Below, piece by piece: positions 12,851 to 24,865 of a stretch of 64,000 bases of DNA. The position numbers and the translations under genes were made by a program. Location: contig PUFA01000285.1 of NCBI GenBank assembly GCA_003508835.1, positions 558,001-622,000 of the forward strand. Reading direction: 5' to 3'. The notes under the pieces were generated by a model. The model saw only the letters and a list, made by a program, of their open reading frames with translations, was not told the origin of the DNA and did no database searches. Position 1 is the first letter of the stretch, and every line of letters begins with the position of its first letter. The DNA is from Eonycteris spelaea. Taxonomy: Eukaryota; Chordata; Mammalia; Chiroptera; Pteropodidae.

Positions 12851-13639
12851 TCTTAATCTTTTAGCAGGAAATGAAATAGGACATCTCTTGCAGAGTTAAT
12901 ATTTTTAGTAAACCTAGTTAAGTTTTCTTCCCTCCTTTCTTTGGGAAAAAGGCCCTCTCCCTCAAATCTTGATAATTGCTCTGGTGACCCAGATTCTCTG
13001 GTTATTGATAAAGGTCATCAGCCCATTGTTAAGCAGAAATGGTGTTAAGCCAGGCAGGGCCCTTAGAGTCTGAGGAGGGGAGGGGACTGTAAGTCAAAGG
13101 TCTTTCTTTTTACTCTTTAAGAAATCTACTAACCAAGCCTGTTTGCCTTTACTCACTTAATAGGCAAATCAATAATAGAAATTAATAGATGTATGACTTA
13201 AATAATGAGTTTGTATTTTCTTTTTCTTGTCTAGTGACTGAGATGGTACTTCAGCTGGAAACCCAAGACCCCACCCTGACTGAGGCAGAAAGGGAAAGAG
13301 CTCCATGAAACCCCTGTAGGCAGGGACTATGGCCATTAACATCAATAATATAATGTATATTAACATAATATAAAGTTATAAATTTCATGGGCTCTTTTCT
13401 GTTTTGTGAATATTTTATATTGCTTCCTGTTTTTGTTTTATGATTGTGGTTCCTTTTCTCTCTGAGGTTATTAATGGAATTGTTACTGATTTTTGAAGTT
13501 TCCTTCTTTCTGTAGAGTCTGTTTATTCTAAGTTGCTTTGCAATGTTTGTTAATCTTGGTTTCTTTCTTTCTCTTCAGAGGCTTTCCCCAGATTTCAGGT
13601 GATATCTGGAATCTTTAAGAGTATTGCTGAATCGCCTAT

Positions 13640-14023
13640 TGTATTAGTTTGCTAGAGCTACCATTAAAAATTACCACAGACTAGGAGGCTTAAACAACAG
13701 AAACTAATTGATTCACAGTTCTGGAGGCTGAAAGTCTGAGATTGAGGTGGTGGCAGGGTTGGTTTCTTCTGAGGCCTCTCTCCTTGGTTTGTACATGGTC
13801 ATTTTCTCCATGTGTCTTTACATGATCTTCTCTCTGTCCATGTTTGTGTCCTAATCTCTTCTTCTTATATCAGTCAGATTGAATTAAAATTGACTCTAGC
13901 TACCTCATTTTACCTTAATCACCTCTTCAAACATCCTACCTCCAAATACAGTCACATTCTAAAATATTAGGCATTAAGACTTCAACATATGGATTTGGGG
14001 GGCACAACTCAGTGCCCATAACA
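13640..14023 (-). mobile_element. MLT1 LTR
   Basis: The + strand reads TGTATTAGTTTGCTAGAGCT, 'ggcttaaacaacagaaac', 'ggtttcttctgaggcctctc' and ends ...GTGCCCATAACA, which is the antisense of an MLT1. It interrupts an L1-like stretch. Confidence 0.9.
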
Positions 14024-14499
14024 CCTTCTATGCTCTTGAATCCTTATCTCTCTGGCTAAGTTACCACCACTTCATGGGAATGGCTCTCCCAAAGTCGCTG
14101 AATATCCTCTTGTGGTCCATCCACTGGACAGAGGCTGTTCTGTCCACATCTAGTTGGGCCATCCATAGCATTTGACCTTATGGCTCATTTGATCCTCCCT
14201 GAATGTCTTCTCGCCATTCATGTTTTGTCTTCTTTCTTGCCAACTTTGCTCCTCCATCTCTGTCCGCTCTCTCCTAGGGTCCCAGACTTCTCACCCTCAG
14301 CTTGCCCCTCATGTTTTGGGCATTCCCTGAGCTCTTTTGTCTCCATATTCAGCTCTGCAGGGCTGTAGGGTCCAGTGACCGCCTGCAACAGGGTGACACT
14401 AGACAGGTGGGTGGGTTGCTGATTAAAAAGCCAGGTTGCCAGGATTCCTCTGAAGCTTTCTAAACCAGAACCTGTGGGGTGGAACCCAGGAATCTTCCT

Positions 14500-14745
14500 A
14501 AGTGACTCTCACACACACTACATAGTAGTCAACACTTCTGGGCACCCTGCAAACATTAACTCACCAAATCTTCCCCACAACCCTATGAAATAGGAACTGT
14601 AATGACCTCCACCTTACAAATGGGATACGAGGCTCAGAAAGGTTAAGTAACTCACCCAATGCCACATAGCTCATAAATAGCAATGCTCAGATTTGAGCCC
14701 ATGTCATCTGATTTCAGGGCCATGAGTCAAACCACTCCTGTACAT
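14500..14745 (-). mobile_element. MIR
   Basis: 'acaaatgggatacgaggctc', 'aagtaactcacccaatgcc' and 'cagatttgagcccatgtca' are antisense MIR. Confidence 0.9.
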
Positions 14746-14759
14746 TGTCATCAAGGTTT

Positions 14760-15390
14760 CAGAGGTACTGTCCCAGGTGATCTCATCCACCTAGCAGCTT
14801 TATTCTCTAAGTGGGTTCTCTGTCACCTGCTGAGACCTTCCTCTTAGCTTGCCAACCCATGTGTCCAGGTGCCTAAGGGTGGTCCCCACCTGGAGTCCAT
14901 TGGACACCTCCAAGCTAACAAATTCTAACCTACTCTTCATCTTCTTCCCAGAGGGCTCCTACTCAGTGCTTCCTACCCTTGAGCCCCTGGGCACTGAGTC
15001 ACCCAACTTAAAACCTGGCTGGTAGCCTGAGTCCTTTCCCTCCTTCACCCTGACTTTCGCTGTCCTTCTGGCTCTGGCTTTAGTCAGGTCTTACCTCTCC
15101 TGTCTAGTCCTGCTGCCCCAACTCCTCCCCAGACTCACTTCCCCTTCACCCTCATAGGCCCTGAATCTTCCCCAAACTGAACCCAGCTACTCCCCTGTTT
15201 AGGAGCCACCTCGACTTCCCATTGGATCTGACTAAATTCTAAATCCCTCTCCTGGCTCTTAGGGCCACACACCAGCCTCTCTTGCCAATTGCTCCAGATG
15301 GTTTGTGGTTCCTGGAAGATATCACATAGCATCAGTCAAGGCCTTTGATTTTGATGTTTCCACTGCCTGGTTTGCCTTTCCTGTCTTTCT
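14760..15390 (+). mobile_element. L2 fragment
   Basis: 'ccattggatctgactaaatt' and 'caaggcctttgattttgat' style text in a C/T-rich stretch fits sense L2. The left edge is vague. Confidence 0.55.
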
Positions 15391-15394
15391 TTTC

Positions 15395-15965
15395 TTTTAA
15401 AAAAATTTTTAAAAATTGAGACAAAATTCAAACAACATTAAACTTATTCTAACCATTTAAAAGCATATAATTCAGTGGGTTTTTTTGTATATTCATAATG
15501 TTGTGCAAACACTGTTATCTAGATCCAGAACATTTTGATTACCCTAAAAAGAAAACTTGTACCTCCTCATTCCCCCTTCCTTCCATGTCTTGGCAACCAC
15601 TAACCCACTTTCTGTCCCTATGAATTTGCCTTTTCCAGACGTTTCATATAAATTGAATCATATAATATGGGACATTTGTGTCTGCTTCTTTTGCTTAGGA
15701 AAATATTTTCAAGGTTTATCCATATTGCAGCATGTATTAGTACTTGGTTCCTTTTTATGGCTGCATAATATTTTACTGTATGGATGAACATTTTGTTCAC
15801 TCATTCATCCATCAGTGAACATTTGAGTTGTTTTCACCTTTTGGTTATTGAAAATATTGCAGCTATAAACACTATACAAGGTTTTGTGTGGACATGTGCT
15901 TTAAATTCACTTGAGTATACACCTAGGAGTAAAATTACTGAATCATATGGTAAATCTATCATTCA
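15395..15965 (-). mobile_element. L1 3' end (old)
   Basis: It is antisense to the L1M-type 3' UTR and ORF2 end: 'agcatataattcagtgggt', 'gcatgtattagtacttggt' and 'cacctaggagtaaaattac'. Confidence 0.9.
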
Positions 15966-16143
15966 GGCCACTAGTGTCAGGAGGGGCTTGGGATTGGGGG
16001 TTTGTATCCTTGGTCTTCAGGTCAGAGACTTGGGTCTGTGACCTGGTTCTGGGTGGCTGTGAACAAGTCACTCCTATCTCTAGGCACAGCTTTATCACCC
16101 GGGGGGATCCAGACTCCTGCCTGTGGCAGGTTTTGTAGATGTC

Positions 16144-16583
16144 TGTATTTGCTTCCTAGGCCTGCCATAACAAAGGTCATAATCACCCCACTTGGTTAAA
16201 CAACAGAAATATCTCAGTTATGGGGGCTGGAAGTCCAAAACACGGTGTTGGCAGAGCTGGTTCCTTCTGAAGGCCATGAGGGAAGGACCTGTTTCAGGCC
16301 CCTTTCCTTGCTTGTATATGGCAATATTCTCTCTGTGTCTCTTTACATCATCTTCCCTCTGTGTGTGTCTGTCTTTGTCCAAATTTACCCCTTTTATAAG
16401 GATAATAGTCATATCAAATTAAGGCCCACCATAATGATCTAATTGTGACTTAATGAAATTATGACTAATGACTTAATCTGATCACCTCTGAAAAGGCCCT
16501 ATCTCCAAATAAGGTCACAATCTGAAGTGTTAGGGTTAGGACTTCGATATATGAATTTTGGGGGATGCAATTCAACTCATAAC
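16144..16583 (-). mobile_element. MLT1 LTR
   Basis: The + strand reads TGTATTTGCTTCCTAGGCCT...'ttgcttgtatatggc'...'ccctatctccaaataagg'...CTCATAAC, antisense MLT1. Confidence 0.9.
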
Positions 16584-16734
16584 GAAGTCCCAAATTAACT
16601 TCTTGCCTCATGCCTCAAGATCTGCTTCTTAAGAGCCCACTGGAGCCCTGTTTTGCTCCTAGTCTTAGTGAAGATCAAGTGAGCAAATGCAGTTTTTTGG
16701 GCCATCTGCAATAAACTGACTCCTGTGCCTAAAG

Positions 16735-17010
16735 CCCTGGACTCAGCATCCAACACAGTAGACAAAATCCCTGCCCTTGTGGAGTTCATGGACTAGAATG
16801 GGGGTGTGTGAGGCATACTGCAAACATGCAATGAAATTTTAGATAGCAGGAGGTCTCTGGAGAATATCAAGCAGGGAAATTGCAGAGGGTATGTCTGGAG
16901 ATGCTAAAAGGCCTAGGGTGGTCAGGGAGGCCTTGCTGAGAAGGTGACATTTGAGAAGATTTCAGCCATGGCCAATGTTAGAGGAAGAGCAGGCCAGTTA
17001 AAGGAAACAA
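16735..17010 (-). mobile_element. L2 fragment
   Basis: 'ccctgcccttgtggagttca', 'gtcagggaggccttgctgag' and 'aaggtgacatttgagaag' are antisense L2. Confidence 0.8.
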
Positions 17011-17764
17011 CAAGACAGTGGTGTTACTGCCCTTTTCTTCCTACTCCCAAGCCACCAGCACTTGAATTGAGGAGAACCTTGAGGAGAAGAGCCAAACTCA
17101 GGTCCCAAGAGCAATGATGGAAGAAGCTTAGCTTGGAAGATAAAAACAGCTTCTTTTGAACTTCCGAGTGGACGCCAGAGAAGAAAGGGGTTAGATAAGC
17201 TCTTTATGGCGGTTGGAAGAAAAACACGGAGTGGATGTTACAAAGAGAGACCAAAAAAAAAAAAAAATCTTTGCAAAGAAGCCATTCAGAGAGTAAGCTC
17301 TCCATCCCTGGAGATATTCAATCCTAGCTGCAGGATCTCTTGGGAGGATACTGTGGAGGGAACTCAAGTATTGCACTGGATACTTGGGGACACTGAAAGT
17401 CTGGGTTCACTGTTAGAAGCACCCAGGTGAGGCCAGCTCTCTGATTTTAAGCTGTAATAACATACTGTGCCTTCTCTCCTACTCCTCTTATGAATTCAAG
17501 AGAAAACTTTGCCTTTGGCCTTGAATCTCAAGGACACCTGGGACTATTTCCCAAGGCTCCTGTAGTGCTTGTAGTGTCCTATTTTCCACCAGGTGACACT
17601 GTTCACCTGGTGTTGAGGCAGAATTGTAATCTTTTACAAAATTTTTAAAAGCACTGGGAACAAAAAGAATGGCCAGATGAAACATTGTCCAAAGTGTGGA
17701 AAATCCTTGCAGAACACCAGCCATGAACTCAGACGTGAGTGGGCATAAGTGTGGCCTTGTGCAA

Positions 17765-18182
17765 AAGGTCAAAGTAGACCTGAAGACCAATCTCAGCCCT
17801 GCCACCTACTAGCTGTGTGACACTGAGCAAGTCAGGGGTCCTCAATCCCTGGCCCACAGACCAGTATCAGTCAGTGGATTGTTAGGAACTGGCCTCATAG
17901 CAGAAGGTGAGTGGTGAGCAAGCCAACGAAGCTTCATCTATTTGCAGCCGCTCCCCAGGGCTAGCATCACCACCTCAGCTCCACCTCAGATCATTAAGCA
18001 TTGGATTCTCATAGGAGTACTGGTTGCTGGTGCCAAAAAGGTTGGGGAACGCTAGAGCAAGTCGCCCCTCAGAGTCTCAGTTTCCTTCTCTCATAAATCA
18101 GGAAGTGGTACTGTCTTGAAATTTTACTGAGAGGATTAGAATTGGTCCATAGTGCCCAGCACATAGCATGTTGTCAATGAAA
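17765..18182 (+). mobile_element. MIR split by a MER1-type element
   Basis: 'ctactagctgtgtgacactg' lies left of the insertion and 'agagtctcagtttccttctc' right of it. Together they are a near full sense MIR, with 17,833-18,054 as foreign insert. Confidence 0.92.
17833..18054 (+). mobile_element. MER1-type hAT element, internally deleted
   Basis: It starts CAGGGGTCCTCAATCCCTGG and ends AAAAAGGTTGGGGAACGCTA, the MER1 termini. It is 222 bp against about 340 for the usual form. A perfect 8-bp duplication GAGCAAGT flanks it (17,825-17,832 and 18,055-18,062), the hAT hallmark. It splits a MIR. Confidence 0.93.
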
Positions 18183-18729
18183 CAGGGCAGCTCTTGAACA
18201 TGTGTGACATCTGTTCAATGAGAACTCTCACTCCAGCCCTTCCAAGTTCACCAGAGCCAAGTTCTCAACATCTAAATGGCTCCCCAAGGCCTTTGGTGGT
18301 CTCTCTCTTAACTGAGTCCCTTAGTCCCATGCTGGGACCTTCCTTTTCCTTCAGAGGTCCCAGTAGCACTCCCAGGCCAGCCACACTCCTGCCAAGCCAG
18401 GCTATTCTTTTCAGCTGCTGACTGCACTCACACAGATTCTTTCCTGGCCCCAACCAACTCCATAGGAAATCAAGAAATCAGTCTTTTGGAAAAAATGGTG
18501 CTCCTTTCCTCATGAGTTTGCCTTTCTTATTTGTTTTGTTGATAAAATAAATAGAGGTTCTTATATCCCTCAAAAGTGTTTAGTGTACATTATGAAGCCT
18601 TCCGTACTTCCATCCAGTGATAAGCTCTGTTAGGAGTTTGGTGTGGATTCCCTGAAGAATTTTTTCTAAGATCATACTTAATCTCACATTATGTAAAAAT
18701 TATTATTACTTTTGAAATGTGAAAACATA

Positions 18730-19450
18730 CTGGTACATCCATTCATTCATTTATTTATGGCACTGGGGTACAGTTGAAAACAAGGCTCTCAAAATTTCTG
18801 CCCTCGAGGATCTGACATTCTAGTCAAGAATGAGATATGATAAATATAAGCATGTGATGGTACTTGGTGAAGCAGAATAAGGGGGTAGACAGTGTATTTG
18901 TTCCTGCTGTAACACAATGCCACAAACGACAGAAATTTAATCTCTCCCAGCTCTGGAGGCCAGAAGTCTGAAGTCATTATTGTCTGGTCAAAATCAAGGT
19001 GTCAGCACAGCAGCGCTCCCTCTGGAGGCTCTAGCGGTGAATTCCGGGGAACACCAGTTCCAGTGTACTGGCCTTCCTCTGTACCTGGCCACTTTTCTCC
19101 AATCTTCAAGGCCAGCAACTCCACATTCCCGGCCCCGCCTCGCCCCTCCCCCCTCGCCCCGCCTCCCTCTCACAAGGATACATGTGACTGTATGTGACTG
19201 TAGTTAGGACCCACTCCAACAATTCAGGACAATCTCCCTATCTCAAGACGCTTTATTTAGCCACTCCCCACTTTTTTTTGCCCTAAAAGGGAATATTCAC
19301 AGGTTCTAGGGATTAGGAGGTGGACATTTTTGGGATCCATTTTCCATCCTGCCACAAAAGTGTCTGGGAGAGTGGAGGCCCTATTTCAGTTCTGGGGACA
19401 TTGAAGCAGAGGCCCAAATGATGCGGTGGGATGGCCATGCAGGAGGCATC
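18730..19450 (-). mobile_element. L2 fragment split by an MLT1
   Basis: The left piece (18,730-18,892) has 'cattcatttatttatggcac' and 'tctgacattctagtcaag'. The right piece (19,357-19,450) has 'gcagaggcccaaatgatg', which continues the L2 after the MLT1 at 18,893-19,356. Confidence 0.7.
18893..19356 (-). mobile_element. MLT1 LTR inserted in an L2
   Basis: The + strand runs TGTATTTGTTCCTGCTGTAA...CCATCCTGCCACA, antisense MLT1 with 'aatcaaggtgtcagcacag' and 'gctccctctggaggctc'. L2 text flanks it on both sides. A GC-box-rich segment (19,130-19,168) is unusual for the family. Confidence 0.82.
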
Positions 19451-20254
19451 AGCCTGACATGTGGTAGTGAGCACAGTTGACCAGCTCATTTTTCAATCAA
19501 TAAGTGAGTGAACAGGTTGATGATAAGTCTGTTTCTGAGAATATAAACATGTGCCACAGCTTGTGATCGAATACTGGCCAATATCCCAAAGAGCAAAGTG
19601 TAAACAACAAGGATGACTGTGGTTTATAGTTTCCTGGCTGAAACTAAGCATTAACAGGACCACCTACAACTCCAGCTCATGCTGATGTTTACTGATGGCT
19701 CCTCCCCACAGCTGTAGGCACCCCCAGCATTAATGCTACAAGGTTACCAGTGTGCGAGGGTGTGCTGGCCAGGGTAAGAATAGGCCCTGGCTTCTGTCCT
19801 TGCTGTGTGGCACAGTGATGCCCTTTCCCCTCTGGTCACTGAGTACCAGCCACCTCCCAGGCCAGGGTCTCAGTGGTTCCCTGAGGGAGCCCATTCTCAC
19901 TGGTCTTCAATCCAGATGCCCCGCAGGCCTGATGCCTGGTTCTCTAATGCTTCACTAGGTCCACTGCTCCACAAGGGTACCTGATTTCTGGATGCCGGCA
20001 AGGGTGGGCACGAGGCTGTGCTGGGCGACACACAGCCCAGTAACTGGTGGGCTAGGCCAGCCTCTAACTGGTGTCTCCTGGCCCATTTCCCCAGCCAGTG
20101 CCAAAAGAGCCAGGATTGGACCTCAGAGGCTCTATGCTTAAAATGCATTTCCCTGCCACCCGCCAGCTTTTCCCAGCAGGTCCAGGCCCCTGGGACCACA
20201 ACTGACTCCTGCCAGGGTTTTCTGGTGAATTGTACCAACCAGCCTTATTGATAA
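19451..20254. other. Unassigned intergenic sequence
   Basis: No repeat or exon recognised. Confidence 0.35.
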
Positions 20255-20510
20255 TAAAGAACATTCACTGAGCACTTCCTGTGGGCCCGTGCCATCATAA
20301 GCACTGGGCCTGATTCTCTCATTACTCTCCCACAGCTGCTCTAGTAGGCATGAACTCATCTTCAAGGGGAAGAAACACAGGGGTTTGATAATCCACCATG
20401 GTCAATGGCCAGGAAGCAGGAGAGTCAGGAATTGAGCCAGGCCGGCCTGAATCCAGAGCTATTTGCGCCCTGTGCATGCCCTTACCATCCTTCACATTCC
20501 TTAGGGATCT
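20255..20510 (-). mobile_element. MIR
   Basis: 'cattcactgagcacttcctg', 'tgccatcataagcactggg' and 'attgagccaggccggcctga' are antisense MIR. Confidence 0.7.
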
Positions 20511-21699
20511 CACCTTGTAAGAGATGAAGGCTCAGGAGTGGGGTTCATGACCCTGGTGAGCAGCTTTGGGGGTAGGGGGCTGAGGGCCTATGTTGACTGC
20601 CTCCTATTCATTGGGTCTTCCCTTCCCTGCCTGACTTTCCCACCAGTGCTTCTGAGAGGCAGCAGCTTCACCTGCTTGGAATCCTCATCTCAGGTCTGCT
20701 TCTGAGGGGACCTAGCCCGAGACGCTACAGCGGGCCAGACGCAGTGCTGGCATATGTTGTCTCATTTAGTCCTCAACAGCCCCTTCCTAGTCAGCGCCTG
20801 AGCTGGCTTGTGGGGGCATTGGCAACACAGCTACGAGACTGCAGGGTTGGGCCTCAAAGACCTGCAAACTCAACTGGGCAGTGTGTGCCGTCCCTCTGGC
20901 TATACCATCAGGCTTTGGATTGGATTTCTCAGAAGTACCCAGGATGTATGGGCTCAGCGGGACAAGTACTCTGGGTAGGCTAGGCTGGGGAGTACAGCAA
21001 CTGAGGCTCCTCCAGAGGGCCAGGCCTGGTGGGGTGAGGTGCCCCAGGGTACTGAGGAAAGAGGGAGCTGTCTGCTGTTCCAGGCCAGGGAGACCATGGC
21101 CCACTCACTTCCCCAAAGTGGTTCTTCTTGACAGGCACTGGGCTCCCAGTGTTGCCCTGCCTATTCTGAAGAGGCCAGGTCCCCAATCCTGGAGACCCCT
21201 TTCGAGGGCTAGTGAAACCCACCTCTCCCTACCAGACAATGTTCCATCACAGAGAGAGCACTGGTCTCTTGGCTCAGTTGGTACAGTGTTAAAAAAATGT
21301 TGTCCTTGGGGCACCCTGCTGCCTACTCAGCCCCTCTGGGAGGAGCTGCAAAGCCAGACACCTCTGGTGTGGTGCCCACCCTCTCTCACTGTGCAAGCCA
21401 CTTGCCTATGTGACCCTGGAGAATGAGGGGCAGGTCACGGAGAGGGAAACGCCAACATCAGTTGCTGAGGAGACCATTGGTTGTCCAAGTGGGTGTGGGG
21501 TTGTTATTTTCAGTATGCAAGGAGAAACGCTGCATAGTTAGACATTTCTTTTTATATGTTTTAGAAAAATATATATCTAGCATCAAATGTGATTGCACAG
21601 TGTTATTGCTTGAGAGGAAACCAAATTTTAGGAAGTGAATCAAATGAAAGAAAAATATTAAGTGACTGATAGTATGAGACCATTTTCTGTGTATTAGAC
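20511..21699. other. Unassigned, moderately GC-rich unique sequence
   Basis: A MIR-like patch may lie at 20,720-20,860. The 181-codon frame at 20,881-21,426 (+) lacks any known domain and overlaps open frames on the other strand. No CpG island. Confidence 0.35.
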
Positions 21700-21850
21700 A
21701 GGAAACAGCTAAGACATCTGCTGATGCCACGTGTCAGCAAGGATGCTGAGCCATCAAACAGTGTAAACTGGTGCAGCCACTTGGAAGACAACTTGGCCTT
21801 ATTTAGCAAAGTCGAATATGTGCATTTCTGCTTCTAGATATGGGCTCCAG
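21700..21850 (+). mobile_element. Short L1 fragment
   Basis: 'agtgtaaactggtgcagccac' style text followed by 'ggaagacaacttggcctta' matches the ORF2 3' region of an old L1. The edges are vague. Confidence 0.5.
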
Positions 21851-22339
21851 AGCAGAGCTTCAAGAGCTTTCACAAATTACCTGAAGGATCTTGTTAGATG
21901 GCAGATTCAGCCTCAAGAGGCCTGGGTGAGCCCAGAGAGCCCGCCGTTCTGAGCAGCTTGCACACTGTGTGCACATGCTCGTCAGTGTTCTCAGCAGCAC
22001 TGCTAGTGACAGCACTAGCTAGAAACAACCCAAAAGACACTGTTGGGGCAGGGTGGGGTGGGGGTTTATAGGTGGGGCATATACCCACCCTAGGACCTCT
22101 GATGAGTCTGAGCAGAGCCAGGATTTTGGCCAGGTCCTCCAGGGCTGGGACGTTCACAGAGCCCCAGGTTGAGGTGAGGAACGTTGGAAGCCCTCAGCCC
22201 TGCCAGCCAGGCTCCTCGACATTTGAATCCAGAACATTCCAGTTTCCAGTTGGAGAAAGTGCTGGGTACTGGCTGGGTGCTGGCTGGTTACTAACTGTGA
22301 AGTTTCCTAGGCCCCAGCCAACGTGCTGGGGGATCCTTC

Positions 22340-22480
22340 CTGAGGGACTCTGATTCGAATCCCAGTTCTCTTGGTGACTTCGTGCAGACTTCAGGATATC
22401 TATGAGCCTCAGCTTCCTTATCTGTGAAAGAGGGATAACAATAGCTCCTAACCTTGGAGAGACTGAATGTGACAGTTCTC
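22340..22480 (+). mobile_element. MIR
   Basis: 'tctgattcgaatcccagttc' and 'gagcctcagcttccttatct' are sense MIR. Confidence 0.8.
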
Positions 22481-22899
22481 AGCCAGGTCCCCCATCCCTC
22501 CCAGCTACCCTGGCTTGCAGGGGGCCTCTGTTTCTTCGTTGCCCAAGGCTGGAAACACTAAGGTAACATGGCTGGCTCCCACCCTTATAGCCCCCTCCAG
22601 CCTCTGCATTTTCAATATCCCACTGCCAGGGGGCTGTTAGGTCCATGAGGAGTGAGCAACTCTTGGAAACAACTCCCAGAGCTTGCTCACTCCAGAAAGC
22701 AGATGCTCCTGGGCTCTGAACTAGGCCCAGGTGTGGGCAGAAAGGTCAGAGTTCATCAGGAGTGGATGCTCTATCTTGGCGAGCCTGGCCCTCTCCCTGC
22801 CGCCTAACTCTGGCCTTCCTCTGCATCTGGCCTTAGTCTGGGATTCGGCCCTGCCAACAGAGCTGAGGTTTGGATTTACTGACCTTTCACCCTCCTATC

Positions 22900-23285
22900 T
22901 CACCCCTCTACGCCTCTTTCACTGTCCCACAGCCACTCTGGGTTATTCTATATTCCTCAGAGGATCTTTGTCCCTGCCTCCAGGCCTTTGCACCTGCTGT
23001 TTCCCCTGGCCAGACATCTCTGCTCTGACATCTTTGCAAAGTTGGTTTTCTTGTCTGCAAATCTCAGCTCTGCTGTCACCTTCTTAGAGGGGCCTTCCCT
23101 GGACACTCTAGCTAACGTTATCACCTAGTCTCTTTCTGTCATATCACCTTCTTAAAATGGAAGTGCTCATTGCTCTTCACACAGTTTTGGCTGAGCACTG
23201 ACTCACATGTGGACCCTGCTTGCCTTACCCACTGGTGAATGCCCAGCGCTGGGCACCCAGCAGGTGCTCAAACACCAAGTGAGGA
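22900..23285 (+). mobile_element. L2 3' end
   Basis: 'aggcctttgcacctgctgtt', 'agaggggccttccctggac' and 'cacccagcaggtgctcaaac' are sense L2 up to its 3' end. Confidence 0.88.
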
Positions 23286-24459
23286 AAGAAGAGAAGACTG
23301 AGTAAGAGAGTGAGAGCCAGAAAGAGGATGGTGGAGAGAAGGCTGCCTATCTGAATGCCCAAGGGATACAGAAGAGCAGGGGCCGCTGAGGGTGCCTGGA
23401 CTGCCTCTCCGGTGGCCCATGCTTTCTGCAAGGAGAACTTCGGGCCAAACCTCTAGACCTACTTAATAGAAGCTCTGGAAGGCAAGGGGCAGCTGTTTCA
23501 TCACTCTGGGGCCAGGGCTGAGCCTGGGCATTGGGCCAGAGCAGTCAGAGGGAATCACAGCCAGAGGGCTTTGGGCTGGAGCTGTCTACACGGTGTCAGG
23601 TCTGTGGCAGTCTGCAGAGAAAGAGCCCAGGCAGCGGTGAGATGTGAGGTTCCAGGTCGGTTCAACCTTTCTCGGCCTTAATTCCAACATCCATGAAATA
23701 GTTGATTCTTTAAAGGTCCTTCCTGGGCTGTAAAAAAGATCCCCTGCTGTGATTTTTTACAGGCAATTTGAGCCTTGGTCCCATGGCTGCACAAGTAGCA
23801 GAGAAACAACCCTCATCCACCTCCTGCCCTTGGAGAACCTATCAGGGCTTTCAGACTTAGGCCTTCATCTCTCTGGAGCACCTAATGCTGACAGGGACTG
23901 TCCTGACTTGTCCTTTGCACTTCTTGGGCTGCCGTATAGGAATCACATCTTGGCACATTATTATTACTGGTCTTTTATAGAACGCCTCTCATTTTATTTT
24001 ATTGCATGAAGAATTCCCCTGAACCTCCAACCCCAACTCCCATCCTCATCCCCAAAGCTCCCACCACCGTATTGTTAATTTTTGTGTGTGGTATCTTTCA
24101 TGAAGCAGACATCCTTGATTTTTATGTAGTCAAATCTGGTGGTCTCTCTTACAGTCCTTAACTGTGTATCTATCCTACTTATAACAGTACGGCATTGCTT
24201 TCAACTAATGTCACTCTACAGCTCATGCTGTATCAAATCTTATGCTTTGAGAGCCCCTCTTCACATTCTGCACTGTTATTTATTCACAGCCACACAAGCC
24301 CCACAGACACACTCACAGTGTTTTTCTTCCATTCCCCTCAGGATGGGCCTTTAGGTGGGATAACAGGCAGGGAAAGAACAGTGTGGTTAATGGGCAGCAA
24401 TGGTTCTCTGTGGAACAAAATGGGGATCCCACCTCACACCACCACAAAGAAGAGGCCCA
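23286..24459. other. Unassigned intergenic sequence
   Basis: A weak MIR-like patch near 23,660-23,730. Nothing else recognised. Confidence 0.35.
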
Positions 24460-24667
24460 GTGCATTAAAGATCTAACTCTAAAATTAGGTAAAACTTTAT
24501 CAAGGAGGTAAAGCTAATGGAAGTAAACATTGGCCAATATATCTGTGACCAGGGCATGGGGAAAATGTCTTAAAGAGTCCTTGAATATCATATATATATG
24601 TCCTCTGTCTCTCTCTGTCTCTCTGTCTCTGTCTCTGTCTCTGTCGCTGTCTCTCTCTCTTTTTCTC

Positions 24668-24712
<45 letters not shown>

Positions 24713-24865
24713 CCAGAGAAAGAGAGAGAGATGCAAAAGAGAGACCACTGGATCAGACTACATAAAAATCAAGGATGTCTGCTTCGTGAAAGATACCACA
24801 TACAAAAATTAACAAGTGACAAACTGGTAGAAAGTATTTTCCTGGACAACAATGTATAAAAGACC
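24460..24865 (+). mobile_element. L1 ORF2 fragment carrying a (TC)n expansion
   Basis: 'accagggcatggggaaaatg' (24,549 on) and 'gcttcgtgaaagatacca' (24,782 on) are consecutive parts of L1 ORF2. They are separated by the microsatellite at 24,601-24,733. Confidence 0.75.
24601..24733. repeat. (TC)n/(TCTG)n polypyrimidine microsatellite
   Basis: About 115 bp of TCTCTG and TC units is followed by AGAGAAAGAGAGAGAG, which can pair with the TC part. Long polypyrimidine mirror tracts can form triplex (H-DNA). Confidence 0.95.

Noticed and set aside
20881..21426. 181-codon + strand open frame
   Set aside because: It lies in moderately GC-rich DNA where both strands are open by composition. No domain, no splice-site context and no CpG island.
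24601..24733. CT-rich tail of a carnivore SINE
   Set aside because: No tRNA-like head is present upstream. The flanking text on both sides is L1 ORF2.
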